Shown here in pieces: positions 1 through 8,001 of a DNA stretch of 64,000 bases. Position numbers and translations under genes: made by a program. The stretch is from Pseudomonadota bacterium (lineage in GTDB: Bacteria > Desulfobacterota > Desulfovibrionia > Desulfovibrionales > Desulfovibrionaceae). The stretch spans positions 1-64,000 of the forward strand of contig JAHJLB010000028.1 of NCBI GenBank assembly GCA_018822105.1, in the 5' to 3' direction. Numbering within the stretch: the first letter of the stretch is position 1; every line of letters begins with the position of its first letter. Under the pieces are notes generated by a model. That model did no database searches. It was not told where the DNA came from and worked only from the letters and a program-made list of their open reading frames with translations.

Positions 1-24
1 GGGGGGGGGGGGGGGGGGGGGGGG
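1..24. other. Homopolymer of 24 G at the window edge
   Basis: The first 24 bases are all G, with no other base, directly before ordinary mixed sequence. This is typical of an artefact at a contig end, for example no-signal base calling in two-colour sequencing, rather than genomic sequence. Nothing should be inferred from it. Confidence 0.85.
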
Positions 25-88
25 CGGCATGCATCCCCTGGAAATGAGAGCCTCCGGCAGATTGTTTTGGCGAGGGCATATTTAGTCG

Positions 89-117
89 TTGACAATATAT
101 TGCATAAGCAATATAGG
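89..117 (+). promoter_or_regulatory. Sigma-70 promoter for the MazG-like/radical-SAM pair
   Basis: A perfect -35 box TTGACA (89-94) is followed after 17 bp by TATAGG (112-117). This gives a predicted start near 124 and a leader of about 230 nt before the first well-supported gene at 352. It lies in a short AT-rich patch in otherwise GC-rich DNA. The match is among the best promoters in the window. Confidence 0.7.
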
Positions 118-266
118 CGTGGACAAGGCGGCCCGCCGCGGATGGATTGCCAAGGCGGGTGCCCCCGTGGCCTCGGCCGGTCGATGCGCGCCTCGCGCGG
201 GCAAGCGAACGGAAGGTGACGAGAACATCCTCGATAAGCGAAAGGGGAAAGGAGGTGGTCCCACAG

Positions 267-311
267 GTGAAGTCCAGCAGAAAAGAGAAGCTGAACAGGC
301 TTTCTGGGTGA
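267..311 (+). CDS. Possible leader micro-ORF, 14 residues
   Basis: A GTG codon at 267 sits 10 nt after a strong Shine-Dalgarno sequence (GGAGGT, 251-256). It opens a basic 14-residue peptide (MKSSRKEKLNRLSG) that ends 40 nt before the MazG-like start. An in-frame GTG at 255 would add four residues. It lies in the transcribed leader of the pair. It could be a leader peptide, a tiny product in its own right, or a chance SD match. No cysteine or tryptophan is present, so a radical-SAM peptide substrate is not indicated. Confidence 0.3.
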   Translation: MKSSRKEKLNRLSG

Positions 312-351
312 GTTGGGAACATTTGCCTGCAACACAGAGGAGGTGACAGCC

Positions 352-711
352 ATGGAGATCAAGGAAGCGCAGAAAAAGGTCGCGGCATTCGCCACCGAAA
401 GAGGCTGGGAAGCGAATCTGCCGACACAGCGCGTGGCGCATCTCATGCGCGAGGTCGGGCGCATGGGCGAACACACGATGTTCGCCGAGGGGATGACGGC
501 GAAGCAGCCGGCCCACGACATGGAGAAGCAGATCGGGGACATCATGTTCTCTTTGCTCCAGTTGGCCAACCGTCTGGACATCAGCGTCGAAGCGGGTCTG
601 AACAAGGCCATGGCCGCCGACAGCACCAAGTATCCGGCGGAGGAGACAAGAAAGAAGAGCATGGCCTCGTTGAAGCGGGCGGCGACGAAATTCAACCTCA
701 ATCCCTATTGA
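352..711 (+). CDS. MazG-fold protein with degenerate active site
   Basis: A 119-residue all-alpha protein resembling single-domain MazG NTP pyrophosphohydrolases. The ATG at 352 is chosen because AGGAGGTGA lies just upstream. The family has E-E-x-x-E and E-x-x-D motifs that bind Mg2+. Here the first reads R-E-V-G-R (about residues 33-37) and the second Q-I-G-D (about 65-68). At least half of the acidic ligands are therefore replaced, two by arginine, while the hydrophobic pattern around them (FSLLQLANRLDISVE) is intact. The gene probably encodes a nucleotide-binding or structural partner rather than an active hydrolase. It is followed after 51 nt by the radical-SAM gene, evidently in one transcript. 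Fold assignment is fairly sure; function is unknown. Confidence 0.75.
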   Translation: MEIKEAQKKVAAFATERGWEANLPTQRVAHLMREVGRMGEHTMFAEGMTAKQPAHDMEKQIGDIMFSLLQLANRLDISVEAGLNKAMAADSTKYPAEETRKKSMASLKRAATKFNLNPY

Positions 712-762
712 AGATAGGGTGCGCCGCAGGGGCGGCCCAGGTTCGCCCCCCTGCGGCTGAGT

Positions 763-1782
763 GTGCCCATGAAGCCGAAGCCAGTGGATCTGATATGGAA
801 TATCACGCGGCAGTGCCCGTGGGACTGTGCCATATGCTGTGTCGACGCCGTCCCGCTGCGCACCTTCGAAACCCACGCACATCCGCCCGAGCTGAGTTAT
901 GGGGAGAAACTCGCGGTCCTCGACAACTTGTCGGGGTTTGCGCCGAAGATCGACATCTCCGGAGGTGATCCTCTGGCCCTGCCCGAAGCCCTGTCGCTGA
1001 TTGAGGAGTGTGCAAGGCGGTTCGGCCCGGCCAACGTCACCATCACGGCGACGGGCGCCACTTTGGGCCACCTGTCCCAGGATTTTGCGGCAAGGCACAT
1101 CGGGGAGCTGAATTTCACCTACGACATGCCGGAGGCGCCTGATGCCGAGACGCGCCCTCGTCGCTACGCGAGCGCGAACCTCTCCGCAGCCAGGGCGTTC
1201 GTGCAGACAGGCCTGAAGCTGCGCGCGGAATGTCCCCTCACGACCAAAAATGTCGCCCCCCACCAGCTCGAACGCGTGTATCTCGACCTGCACGGCGCGG
1301 GTGTCCAAACCCTGCTTGTCACGCGGATGTTTCCCGTCGGGCGCGGCAGGATCCACGCGAGCCTCATGCCCTCGCCCGGACAGTACAGAACGGCCGTTGC
1401 GCGCTTGCGCCAGCTCGAGGCCCAGCACGGTCGCCCGAAAATCAAGCTGCAGTGCGCCCTGCGCTATTTCGACACCTCAAGGCAAGCCGCCAACCCTTGC
1501 GACCTCCTCCATCTGTCCCTTGGCCTGATGCCGGACGGCACGTTGCTGGCAAGCCCCTGGGCATACGGACTGCATGGCCAGCCGCTGGATGAGTCCTGGG
1601 TTTTGGGCAACCTGGCGCAGACTCCCCTGAGCAGCATCCTGGCTTCGGAACGGGCCCGGTACTATCAGGCGCATCTGGACGACAACTTCGGCCACTGCAA
1701 GATTTTCGCCTGGCTTGGCAGCAAACGGGAGACATCCCTGGAGCGCATCTTCGACGCCACAGACCCATTGCTTGCTGTGTAG
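763..1782 (+). CDS. Radical-SAM protein of unknown substrate
   Basis: A 339-residue protein with the Cx3Cx2C motif that binds the SAM-cleaving [4Fe-4S] cluster near the N-terminus (ITRQCPWDCAICC, about residues 15-27). A glycine-rich SAM-binding stretch (DISGGDPLAL) follows near residue 65. The C-terminal third has only a few cysteines (around residues 230, 245 and 309), fewer than a full SPASM domain with two auxiliary clusters. The start is GTG at 763 or ATG at 769; neither has a strong ribosome site. It is co-directional with the MazG-like gene under one promoter. The substrate cannot be read from sequence; peptide, nucleotide or cofactor modification are all possible. It does not resemble viperin motifs. 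Confidence 0.85.
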   Translation: MPMKPKPVDLIWNITRQCPWDCAICCVDAVPLRTFETHAHPPELSYGEKLAVLDNLSGFAPKIDISGGDPLALPEALSLIEECARRFGPANVTITATGATLGHLSQDFAARHIGELNFTYDMPEAPDAETRPRRYASANLSAARAFVQTGLKLRAECPLTTKNVAPHQLERVYLDLHGAGVQTLLVTRMFPVGRGRIHASLMPSPGQYRTAVARLRQLEAQHGRPKIKLQCALRYFDTSRQAANPCDLLHLSLGLMPDGTLLASPWAYGLHGQPLDESWVLGNLAQTPLSSILASERARYYQAHLDDNFGHCKIFAWLGSKRETSLERIFDATDPLLAV

Positions 1783-1813
1783 AGAGCTTGATCCTGGGCG
1801 ATGGGCAGGAGGT

Positions 1814-1843
1814 GCCGCGCGGCTCTGTTGCTGGCCGCGCGGC
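1814..1843. terminator. GC-rich hairpin after the radical-SAM gene
   Basis: Two copies of the self-complementary GCCGCGCGGC are separated by 10 nt, giving a 10-bp stem 31 nt after the radical-SAM stop. There is no T-run, so it may act as an mRNA 3' stabiliser or a Rho-assisted terminator. It lies in the 217-nt gap between convergent genes; nothing else was seen there. Confidence 0.45.
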
Positions 1844-1999
1844 CTGAAAGCCGGGCATTTCAGGGGGGCATTTTCGTCACTTGGCGGACCCAAGGGATGC
1901 CGCCAAGGCTTTGGCCAGCGCGCAGCCCAGGGCCTTCCCGGCACAGCCTGCGAAAGTCCGGAAGCCCCGGATTCCGTTCCGGTACCCTGAAACGTTCGC

Positions 2000-3586
2000 C
2001 TATTCAGGGACGAATTCGCGCAGGGTCGGCTCCACATCGCGCAGGAACCGCAACAGGCGGGCGTCGGCCTGGGCCGCTGGTTCGTGCTGGGCCAGCGACG
2101 TGGACAGGCGGATCAGCGCGCCATCCGTGCGGTGGCGGGTGATGGCCCCATAGAAGGTGGACAGCTTGAGCGCTGGCAGGGTGGTGAGCCTCCTGCCGTG
2201 CTGGGCAAACCAGAAGTAGGTCAGCACCCGCTGGGGCCCTTTGCTGGCCAGGGAGCGGTTCAGGCTCTCGGACGGCTTTCCGGGTTCGACCGGAAGGGGC
2301 ATGACCCCTTCCTCCTCCACGGACCAGCCGGTGCCCGGCAGGCAGGACTCCGGCGAGTGGATGGCCTGTCCCTTGCGCTGGCTCCTGTAGTAGGCCACGT
2401 AGAGGTTCACGCTGGCCTTGTCCGCGTCCTGGTAGTCGGCCAGGATATACTGTGAGAGCCTGAGCGTGTTCAGAATGTCCTGGTCCAGGAACTGGGCCGT
2501 TCCGGTCCAGGGGCCGATCTGCATGGGGAATTCGGCGAAGGGCCGGCTCTGGGGCGGTGTTTTCTGCCCCCCGCGGCCGGTGATCCCGGCGAAGACCAGC
2601 GCCATGACCACGGTCGCGGCCCAGAAGCGCGCGCCCGGCCTGTGCCCCAGCGGGAAGCCTTGCGCAGGGGCAGGCTGTTCTGCGGGCGGCGCTTCTGGCT
2701 CCTGCCCGGCCGGGGCCTCAGGGGCGGGGTCGGCCTGGACCTCGCCCGGCAGCAGCGCCAGAAGCAGGCTCACCGCATAGAGCAGGGCAAAGGACACCAG
2801 GAAGATGATCCAGCCGGCAAAGTCATGGGAGAAGCCCTCGGCCACCTCCGGGCCAAGAAGCTTGCTGGCCAGGGCGGTGACGGCGATGCGCAGGGCGTTG
2901 AGCACCAATGAGATGGGCACGGCCGAGGCCACCAGCAGGGTGTTCTTCCATAACCGGAACTTGGTGAAATAGGCCAGCACCAGGCCCAGCACGATGAGCG
3001 GGAACAGGTAGCGCAGGCCGCTGCAGGCCTCGACCACCTGGAGCTGCAGGAATCCCAGGTCGATGATGTTGCCTTCTCGGTACACGCTCATGCCCATGAG
3101 CCGAATGAGGGCCTCGCCCATCTGGGTGGCAATGAGCTGGAGCTGTACCGTGAGCTTGTTGCTCAGGAACTGCGGCAGGGGCATCAGGGTGAACAGGAGC
3201 ACAAACACGAAGCTCAGCTCGCGGACAACCGCCAGGCCGAAGAAGAACCAGCACAGGGCCAGGACCATGAACCAGGAGGAGAGGTACAGGGTGTAGTACT
3301 CGCTGCCGAATTCGCCCAGGGCGTAAAGCAGGACGCCAAGGGCCAGAGGCAGCAGGCCGCCCCAGCCGCCGCTTGTCCGGAGGGCCTGAAGCTTCGCGCG
3401 CTTGTTCCAGATGATCCAGCCGATGACCGCAGGCAGCAGGTAGCAGTAGCTGTAGTCGTCGTTGTTCCAGGAGGAGACCATGACGGCGTGTGAGGAGGCG
3501 TAGATCGCGGTCAGCAAAGCGAGAAGCACCGCAGCCTGGATGAGGCCCCAGGTGGTGAGTCCTTGCCGGAGATTCAGGTCGAGCAT
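2000..3586 (-). CDS. xrtD: Exosortase fused to EpsI (XrtD, VPLPA-CTERM type)
   Basis: A polytopic membrane transpeptidase predicted to recognise C-terminal VPLPA-CTERM tails and release or attach the cargo at the envelope. Residues 1-285 are the exosortase core with about eight membrane segments and the catalytic triad: Cys188 in EACSGLRYLF, Arg233 in NALRIA and His254 in SHDFAGW. A Pro/Ala-rich linker is followed by another membrane segment and an EpsI domain (about 345-520) with the signature HSPESCLPGTGW. Fusion of the two is characteristic of XrtD. The inner ATG at 3586 is preferred (GAGGA upstream); an in-frame ATG at 3610 adds eight residues. It is the last gene of the minus-strand island, whose three VPLPA-CTERM proteins lie at 19577-21588. 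Confidence 0.93.
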   Translation of the reverse strand: MLDLNLRQGLTTWGLIQAAVLLALLTAIYASSHAVMVSSWNNDDYSYCYLLPAVIGWIIWNKRAKLQALRTSGGWGGLLPLALGVLLYALGEFGSEYYTLYLSSWFMVLALCWFFFGLAVVRELSFVFVLLFTLMPLPQFLSNKLTVQLQLIATQMGEALIRLMGMSVYREGNIIDLGFLQLQVVEACSGLRYLFPLIVLGLVLAYFTKFRLWKNTLLVASAVPISLVLNALRIAVTALASKLLGPEVAEGFSHDFAGWIIFLVSFALLYAVSLLLALLPGEVQADPAPEAPAGQEPEAPPAEQPAPAQGFPLGHRPGARFWAATVVMALVFAGITGRGGQKTPPQSRPFAEFPMQIGPWTGTAQFLDQDILNTLRLSQYILADYQDADKASVNLYVAYYRSQRKGQAIHSPESCLPGTGWSVEEEGVMPLPVEPGKPSESLNRSLASKGPQRVLTYFWFAQHGRRLTTLPALKLSTFYGAITRHRTDGALIRLSTSLAQHEPAAQADARLLRFLRDVEPTLREFVPE

Positions 3587-3711
3587 GCGTGCTTCCTCGG
3601 GGAGGCCCATGGTTGTCGGATGGCATCAGGGCGCAAGCGGTCTTGGCCAGATGGTCTCCGGGTTATTGTCCAGGCGAGGCATCCGGGAGAGGGGCTGCGT
3701 CGCGGCGATGC

Positions 3712-4554
3712 TCACCCGACAGGGCTGCGGGCCTTGCGCTTGGCTTCAAACAGCTTCGCATCCACCAGAAAGCGGTACCAAAAGCCCTGCAGGAGATGGA
3801 ACACCAGGCCGGGCACTCCGTCAAGAAAACCCAAACGCAGCACGTAGCGGTAGGCCCAGTAAAGAAAGGCGCGCAAAAACAGCGGGCTTCTGGCGTAAAG
3901 GTTCTGCTTGGCCCAGCGTTTTCGCCCGGCCTGTCCGGCTGGTGTTATCTGCTCGTGGCCGTCGGCAAGGGCCAGCATGTCCAGCATTTCGCGGTCGGCG
4001 TAGCGGTTGTGCTTGTCCGTCCAGAAGGTCAGGCCCTTATTGTTTTCATCAATGATGTCAGAATCCAGCCTGCCTGTGCCGCCACTGAGCAGGAGCATGT
4101 GCTCGTCCATCCAGCGGTCCTCGCAACGGGCCTGGCCCCTGCGCCAGATGCGCAGCATCCAGAGGGGATAGAGGCCGCCATGACGCATGAAGCGCCCCCA
4201 GAAGTACATCCGGCGTTTGAGCATGAGTCCGCCGACCTCGGCGGGCATGGCGGGCAGCCTGGACCCGAGTTCCAGCGCGAGCTCCGGGGTGAGCCGCTCG
4301 TCGGCGTCCAGGCGCATGACCCAGGGGCTGCTCAGGGGCAGGGTGTCCAAGGCCCAGTTGAACTGCCGGGCGTAGTTCTCAAAGGGATGCTCAATAACGG
4401 TGCACCCGGCCTGCCGGGCGATGTCCCGGGTGCGGTCCGTGCTGCCGGAGTCCACGACAAAGACCTCGGCGTCCAGGGTGGCGAGGCTCTCCAGGCATAC
4501 AGGGAGGTTGGCCTCTTCGTCTCTGGTGAGGATGATGATGCTGAGAAGGCTCAT
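3712..4554 (-). CDS. Family 2 glycosyltransferase
   Basis: A 280-residue GT-A-fold transferase. The N-terminus SIIILTRDEEANLP, the VDSGSTD motif (34-40) and the metal-binding DAD (83-85, in RLDADER) place it with the WaaE/KdtX-like GT2 enzymes that add a sugar to a lipid-linked or LPS-core acceptor. The C-terminal 50 residues are basic and amphipathic, suggesting peripheral membrane binding. The start at 4554 has AAGGTG upstream and begins exactly at the conserved first strand. It lies between the GT4-deacetylase fusion gene (114 nt upstream) and xrtD (125 nt downstream) in the same direction. Donor and acceptor are unknown. Confidence 0.88.
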   Translation of the reverse strand: MSLLSIIILTRDEEANLPVCLESLATLDAEVFVVDSGSTDRTRDIARQAGCTVIEHPFENYARQFNWALDTLPLSSPWVMRLDADERLTPELALELGSRLPAMPAEVGGLMLKRRMYFWGRFMRHGGLYPLWMLRIWRRGQARCEDRWMDEHMLLLSGGTGRLDSDIIDENNKGLTFWTDKHNRYADREMLDMLALADGHEQITPAGQAGRKRWAKQNLYARSPLFLRAFLYWAYRYVLRLGFLDGVPGLVFHLLQGFWYRFLVDAKLFEAKRKARSPVG

Positions 4555-4668
4555 GTCGAGGCACCTTGGGTTTTGCGGGGGCACAACAGGTCCGCGTCAA
4601 AAGGCGTATGTGCGTGGCTATGCCTTGAGTCCAGGGAATTGGCAAGTCTGTGCGGCCCGCTGATATCA

Positions 4669-6660
4669 TTAGGCAATGCCGTCCACCTCGTCGGGGTCAG
4701 CCTTGAGGCTGCAGTAGAGTTCGGTGCGCGTCAGCAGGGAGCCGTGGCGCACCACCCAGGGCAGGCGCGGCATCTGCGAGGCATGACAGCGCATCGCCCG
4801 GCGCTTGCGCCCGGACGTGTCCGAGATGTCGAGGCAAAGCAGGGGAACAGGCTGGCCCTTGCGCCAGTGCCACGAAAGGCACCAGAAGGCCCAGATGAAA
4901 TAGCCGTAGAGCTGGGCTTGGCATCCGGTGCGGGCCATGGCTTCGCGGGCCAGGTCCAGCACGGCCTCGTGGTCTTGGTGGCAATCCCGCGGGTTCGGCA
5001 GGGCAATCTCCCCAGGCCGGAAGCTCCGCAGCACGTCGGCGAGTCCCTGCACCAGGGCCTCGCGCTCTGGCCCGGAAAGCCGCGCCAGGTGCCCGTCCTC
5101 GCAATCGAGGAAGACGGGCGCTGTGCCCACGCCGAGTTCCTGCATGGCGGCGAGGAGTTCCGCACGGCGCAGGGCAATGGTTTCCGCGGCCGAGGAGGGT
5201 TCCTCGCCGCCGTAGCGGCCGTCGGTGAGGACCAGGAGCTGGATCGCAACGCCGTCACGGGCCTTGGCTGCGAGCAGTCCGCCGCAGCCCAGGCTTTCGT
5301 CGTCAGGGTGCGGCGCGAGGACCAGCAGGCGCTTTCCGCTGACGGCCAGGGGTCGGCTCCGCAGCAGTCCGTGCCAGGCATACAGCAATGTGAAGCTGAG
5401 GCTGCGCAGCACCCAGAGCAGGGCCCTCCCCAGGCTGCGCAGGGGGCCGGTCCAGCCGTGCGGCGTTGTCTGCGCAGGATCGGGCGCTCGGAGGCCGCGC
5501 TCAGGCTGGCGGCAGTCCGTCGTGCCCAAGGCTTCGGCATACATGGCCGCCAGGGCTTGGCGCATTGCGCCCCGCCCATAGGAGTACTGGGCCAGGGCGC
5601 GGGCATTGCCGGCCGCCTCCTTGCGCCGCTCGGGTTCGAAAAGCCGGACCAAAGCCTCGGCCAGGGCCTTCGGCGAACCCACAGCCGCCACCTCGCCGGC
5701 GCGGCGCGCCAGGATCTCCGCCCCCAGGGGCACCTGGTCGCTGACCACGACGGGCAGGCCGTGCCCCATGGCCTCCACGGCGGCCAGACCGAAACTCTCC
5801 TGAAAAGAGGGCAGCACGAAGATGTCCGCTTCGGCAAAGGCGCGGGCCTTGTCCTCCCCGCCCACGAACCCGAGGAAGCGCACCCTGGCCTCCAGGCCCA
5901 GGCCCTTAATCTGGGCAACAAGCCGCGCACGGTAGTCCGCGTCACCATCGCCGGCCACGGTGAGGGTGCAGGCATGGCCCTGGTCGCGCAGCAGCGCAAG
6001 GGCCTCGAGGAGCACGGGCAGGCCCTTCACGGAGTGCAGGCGGGAGAGAAAGAGCAGTGCCGGCGGGCGGCTTTGGTCGGAAGCCGGCATTGGCGCAAAG
6101 GCCGGATCAACGTCCGGGATGTCCACGGCCAGGGGCACCAGCCGGGTGCGCGCTCCCAGGCCGAACCCGGCCAGGCTTCTGGCTTCTTTGGGCGAAGCCG
6201 CCTGAAGCGCTTTGGCCAGGCGCAAAAACGGACGCATGATCAGCAAATAGGGCCGTTTTTTCCATGTCGACTGGGTCATGCTCCAGGGGTCCAGGGCCCC
6301 GTGGGGCATGAGGACATAGGGGCGCCGGGCGGCCAGGGCGGCCAGGCAGGTCATGAGGGCCGAGGACGAGAACACCGAATGCACATGGAGGAGGTCATAG
6401 TCGCGGGCGTGGGCAAATACCCAGCGGGTGAGGGCCAGGGAGAATTTCCAGCCGCCGCCGCGGCATGGCCGGGGGAACAGGAACAGCCGGCCTGGCTGGC
6501 CGGCGACGGGCCAGGGCGCCACCGGCTCGCCGGGGAAGGTGCTTGCGGCCACATCCACCTGGGCTCCGGCCTCGCGCCCGGCCTGCGCCAGGTCGAGCAC
6601 GGCCTGGGTGGGGCCGCCATCCAGCGGGGAAAGGGACGGGATGACGTGCAGCACGCGCAT
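4669..6660 (-). CDS. GT4 glycosyltransferase fused to PIG-L deacetylase
   Basis: A 663-residue two-domain protein. Residues 1-380 are a GT-B family 4 transferase (MRVLHVIPSLSPLDGGP at the start, and the EX7E-like FQESFGLAAVEAMGHG at 287-301). A linker with a hydrophobic stretch leads to a PIG-L/LmbE deacetylase (about 443-663) with the zinc motif HPDDE (451-455) and HQDH (561-564). The logical activity is transfer of an N-acetylhexosamine and its deacetylation, or deacetylation of a neighbouring residue, in one polypeptide. The start codon overlaps the upstream transferase stop by one base, showing coupling. The reading frame is continuous through the junction, so this is not an obvious sequencing fusion. 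Confidence 0.85.
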   Translation of the reverse strand: MRVLHVIPSLSPLDGGPTQAVLDLAQAGREAGAQVDVAASTFPGEPVAPWPVAGQPGRLFLFPRPCRGGGWKFSLALTRWVFAHARDYDLLHVHSVFSSSALMTCLAALAARRPYVLMPHGALDPWSMTQSTWKKRPYLLIMRPFLRLAKALQAASPKEARSLAGFGLGARTRLVPLAVDIPDVDPAFAPMPASDQSRPPALLFLSRLHSVKGLPVLLEALALLRDQGHACTLTVAGDGDADYRARLVAQIKGLGLEARVRFLGFVGGEDKARAFAEADIFVLPSFQESFGLAAVEAMGHGLPVVVSDQVPLGAEILARRAGEVAAVGSPKALAEALVRLFEPERRKEAAGNARALAQYSYGRGAMRQALAAMYAEALGTTDCRQPERGLRAPDPAQTTPHGWTGPLRSLGRALLWVLRSLSFTLLYAWHGLLRSRPLAVSGKRLLVLAPHPDDESLGCGGLLAAKARDGVAIQLLVLTDGRYGGEEPSSAAETIALRRAELLAAMQELGVGTAPVFLDCEDGHLARLSGPEREALVQGLADVLRSFRPGEIALPNPRDCHQDHEAVLDLAREAMARTGCQAQLYGYFIWAFWCLSWHWRKGQPVPLLCLDISDTSGRKRRAMRCHASQMPRLPWVVRHGSLLTRTELYCSLKADPDEVDGIA

Positions 6661-7877
6661 CAGGACTCTTCCCTCCCGGCACTGCCGCACGCCGCCAGGG
6701 GCCGGACCACGCGCCGCTTCCCGTCCACGCTTTGCGCCAGGTCCAGGAAGCCTTGCACCATGTTCTCCAGGGTGTAGCGCTCGGCCACTGTGCGCATGGC
6801 GGCCTCGGACATGCGCTGCCGCAGCGGCTGGTCCTCGAGGATGGCCCTGCATTGCTTTGCCAGATGGCTCATGTCCCCGCAACGGTACAGCAGGCCGTTC
6901 AGGCCGGGTTCCAGGGCCTCGATCTCCGGATTCTGGGCCGCGAGGGCATCGCAGGTGACCACCGGCAGCCCGTAGCCGAAGGCATGCAGGATGCTCAGGC
7001 CGATGTTCACGGGATAGCAGAACAGGTCGGCATTGAGGGCCCAGGGGGCCAGGGACATGTCCTCGTAGATGCGGCCGGCAAAGATGACCTGGTCCTGAAC
7101 GCCCAGCTCGACGGCCAGATCGCGCAGCCTGGGCAGCTCGGGGCCGTCGCCGATGATGACCGTGCGCACTGCCGGGTCCCAGGCGCACAACTGGGCCGTG
7201 GCCTGCACGAGCAGTTCCAGGCGGTTTTCCGCCTCCAGGCGGGAGACGAAGAGCATTGTGCGTCCTGGCGTGAGTCCGTGCCGCTGGGCAAAGGCCCCAA
7301 GCTCTTCCGGCCGGGCCAGCCAGTGCTCGCGCGCGGCGCGGATGGGCGTCTGATCCAGGGCGTTCTGGGCCACGAACACGCGCTCCTGCGCATAGCCTTC
7401 ATGCCCCACAAGCGTTTGGGCCACGCTGCGGGTATAGAGCACCACCGCCCCGGCGCGGCGGCCATAGGCGTTGCGGATGCCGTCGCGCAGCCGGCTGGGG
7501 CTCTTGGAGTAGCCGTGGCCCCAAAGGGCCACCGGCACCCCGCGCAGCGCGCCCAGGGCCAGGGCCAGGGGCAGGCTCAGGTAGTTGGCGTCCCAGTCCA
7601 GGATCACCAGGTCAAAACGCCCGGGGTCCATGACCTGGAGCTGGAAGGCCTGGAAGCTGACCGTCCGCCCGAGCAGGCGGAGGCGCGCAACAGGGCCAAA
7701 GCGGGTTTCGTAATGCAGCCCGGCCCGGCCCGGCTCCAGGGTGCCGAGCTTCCCCCCGGCAAACACGGTGAGCCGGATGCCTTCCTGTGCGCCCAACAGG
7801 TCGTAGACCGGCGCGCGGTAGTGGGGCAGCGCGGGCTGGCAGATGGCGATGCGCAAGGCCGGATCCTCCTTCAGCAT
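6660..7877 (-). CDS. Family 4 glycosyltransferase
   Basis: A 405-residue GT-B transferase. The N-terminal Rossmann half begins ALRIAICQPALPHYRAPVYD and the C-terminal half carries the donor-site region (IGDGPELPRLRDL, then a loop around NIGLSILHAFGYGLPVV). The acidic pair usual in the GT4 EX7E motif is modified here (NIGLSILHAFG), so the donor pocket may be atypical. The start at 7877 places the first strand correctly, but its ribosome site is weak. It is co-transcribed with the GT4-deacetylase fusion gene (1-base overlap) and lies 124 nt downstream of the flippase gene. Specificity is unknown. Confidence 0.82.
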   Translation of the reverse strand: MLKEDPALRIAICQPALPHYRAPVYDLLGAQEGIRLTVFAGGKLGTLEPGRAGLHYETRFGPVARLRLLGRTVSFQAFQLQVMDPGRFDLVILDWDANYLSLPLALALGALRGVPVALWGHGYSKSPSRLRDGIRNAYGRRAGAVVLYTRSVAQTLVGHEGYAQERVFVAQNALDQTPIRAAREHWLARPEELGAFAQRHGLTPGRTMLFVSRLEAENRLELLVQATAQLCAWDPAVRTVIIGDGPELPRLRDLAVELGVQDQVIFAGRIYEDMSLAPWALNADLFCYPVNIGLSILHAFGYGLPVVTCDALAAQNPEIEALEPGLNGLLYRCGDMSHLAKQCRAILEDQPLRQRMSEAAMRTVAERYTLENMVQGFLDLAQSVDGKRRVVRPLAACGSAGREES

Positions 7878-8001
7878 GACGCCGGCGCTTCTTGCCGGTG
7901 TGCGAGCGTGGAGGCAGGGGCAAGCCTGAACCCCGGCCTCAAGCTTCCCGTCATGGCTGCGTGCATTCCTGTACCGTGCGGGAGGTTTGACGTGTGGCGC
8001 A

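Noticed and set aside
763-1782. Prokaryotic viperin
   Set aside because: The region around the Cx3Cx2C motif and the C-terminus does not resemble viperin; the MazG-like neighbour alone is not enough.
267-1782. RiPP cluster with the micro-ORF as precursor for the radical-SAM enzyme
   Set aside because: The 14-residue peptide has no core-like Cys, Trp, Tyr or Gly-rich segment, and the enzyme lacks a visible peptide-recognition domain. Only a leader role remains possible.
3589-6777. A 1062-codon open frame on the plus strand
   Set aside because: It runs opposite the GT2 and GT4-deacetylase genes, has no family resemblance, and is explained by GC-rich codon bias of the true strand.
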